From positions 1 to 29,135 of IMG/VR virus record IMGVR_UViG_3300035698_011262: DNA of 29,135 nucleotides; one strand, given 5' to 3'. Origin of the DNA: a virus. Under the pieces are notes generated by a model, which had not been told where the DNA came from, did no database searches, and saw only the letters and a list, made by a program, of their open reading frames with translations. The position numbers and the translations under genes were made by a program. Of this stretch, positions 28,982-29,135 are shown piece by piece. Within the stretch, counting starts at the first letter, position 1. Each line of letters opens with the position of its first letter.

Positions 28982-29135
28982 TTAAATCACCTACCTTTGA
29001 AGTCACATCAGTTGAGATTGTACAAATAACTGATGTGACTTCAAAGGTAGGTGATTTAAATGAATGAGCTACAAGAAGAAGCAGGAGATCGACAGCTTTA
29101 TTTAACACCAAAAGGCAGAGAAGTAGAGAATATTG
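28906..29135. repeat. Large inverted repeat at the right end (108-base arms)
   Basis: Bases 28906-29013 are the reverse complement of 29028-29135 with one mismatch (28976 C against 29065 T), around the 14-base spacer 29014-29027. The repeat is open at the right edge and could be longer. It includes the start and ribosome site of a gene on each side. Confidence 0.85.
29060..29135 (+). CDS. Divergent partial copy of the gene start at 28981, cut by window edge
   Basis: The frame repeats the beginning of the minus-strand gene at 28981 (residue 2 is Asn instead of Lys) and runs off the right edge after 25 codons. It keeps the TAGGTGAT ribosome site. It is real only if the inverted repeat is real and not an assembly fold-back. 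Confidence 0.35.
   Translation, partial: MNELQEEAGDRQLYLTPKGREVENI

Noticed and set aside
1-29135. CRISPR arrays, insertion sequences, rRNA
   Set aside because: No regularly spaced repeats, transposase motifs or rRNA-like stretches were seen on either strand.

Overview
The window looks like part of the genome of a tailed virus (Caudoviricetes, HK97-type head) or provirus of an archaeon. The host is most likely a DPANN lineage near Woesearchaeota or Pacearchaeota. The archaeal signs seen directly are TATA elements of the form TTTATAAAT about 25-30 nt ahead of first genes, oligo-T terminators, Shine-Dalgarno (SD) sites matching GGAGGTGATC, and extracellular proteins rich in N-X-S/T sequons. 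The DPANN assignment is an inference from two kinds of protein: an S-layer-like protein with the LSDREV and YDVEE motifs, and beta-sandwich surface proteins with PPEF...F.A.D.SGI-type repeats. DNA is AT-rich and the standard code fits throughout. Terminase, portal and replication genes are not in the window.

Layout, plus strand (1-18297). A surface/adhesin-like protein cut by the left edge is followed by two small unknown genes. A strong promoter then leads into the head module: prohead protease with a nested scaffold start, a decoration candidate, the major capsid protein, a second decoration candidate and a zinc ribbon. Connector genes follow (head-tail adaptor, small membrane protein, HeH/LEM-like protein, head-closure candidate, HK97-gp10-like protein). 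A nearly identical copy of the same promoter opens the tail module: tail terminator, tail tube, tail-assembly chaperones with a probable programmed -1 frameshift, zinc-finger protein, tape measure, a 908-residue signal-anchored sequon-rich protein, baseplate hub, and two fibre/tip proteins. The module ends with a lysis pair, a transglutaminase-like cysteine peptidase and a two-helix holin candidate.

Minus strand (18359-26140). A long operon of overlapping genes runs leftward from a divergent promoter at about 26170. Its first genes are small, often cysteine-rich proteins. It then encodes sugar-transfer and methylation enzymes: a GT4 glycosyltransferase, a GT2-methyltransferase fusion, a GT2, a methyltransferase, and a second GT4 whose two Rossmann halves are separate genes with a Vsr/EDxHD-like homing endonuclease between them. 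An HNH/NUMOD3 endonuclease ends the operon. The enzymes probably glycosylate virion or host surface proteins.

Right end. A plus-strand gene with a promoter of the virion-module class encodes an S-layer-like protein with a lipobox. A second leftward set of small genes (27731-28981) follows. The last 230 bases form an inverted repeat with 108-base arms and one mismatch, either a terminal repeat or hairpin end, or an amplification/assembly fold-back. Three independent gene ends (capsid, tail tube, S-layer-like) carry hairpin plus U-tract terminators whose loop holds or abuts the stop codon.

No stretch above 300 bases lacks a gene. No tRNA, rRNA, CRISPR array or insertion sequence was seen.
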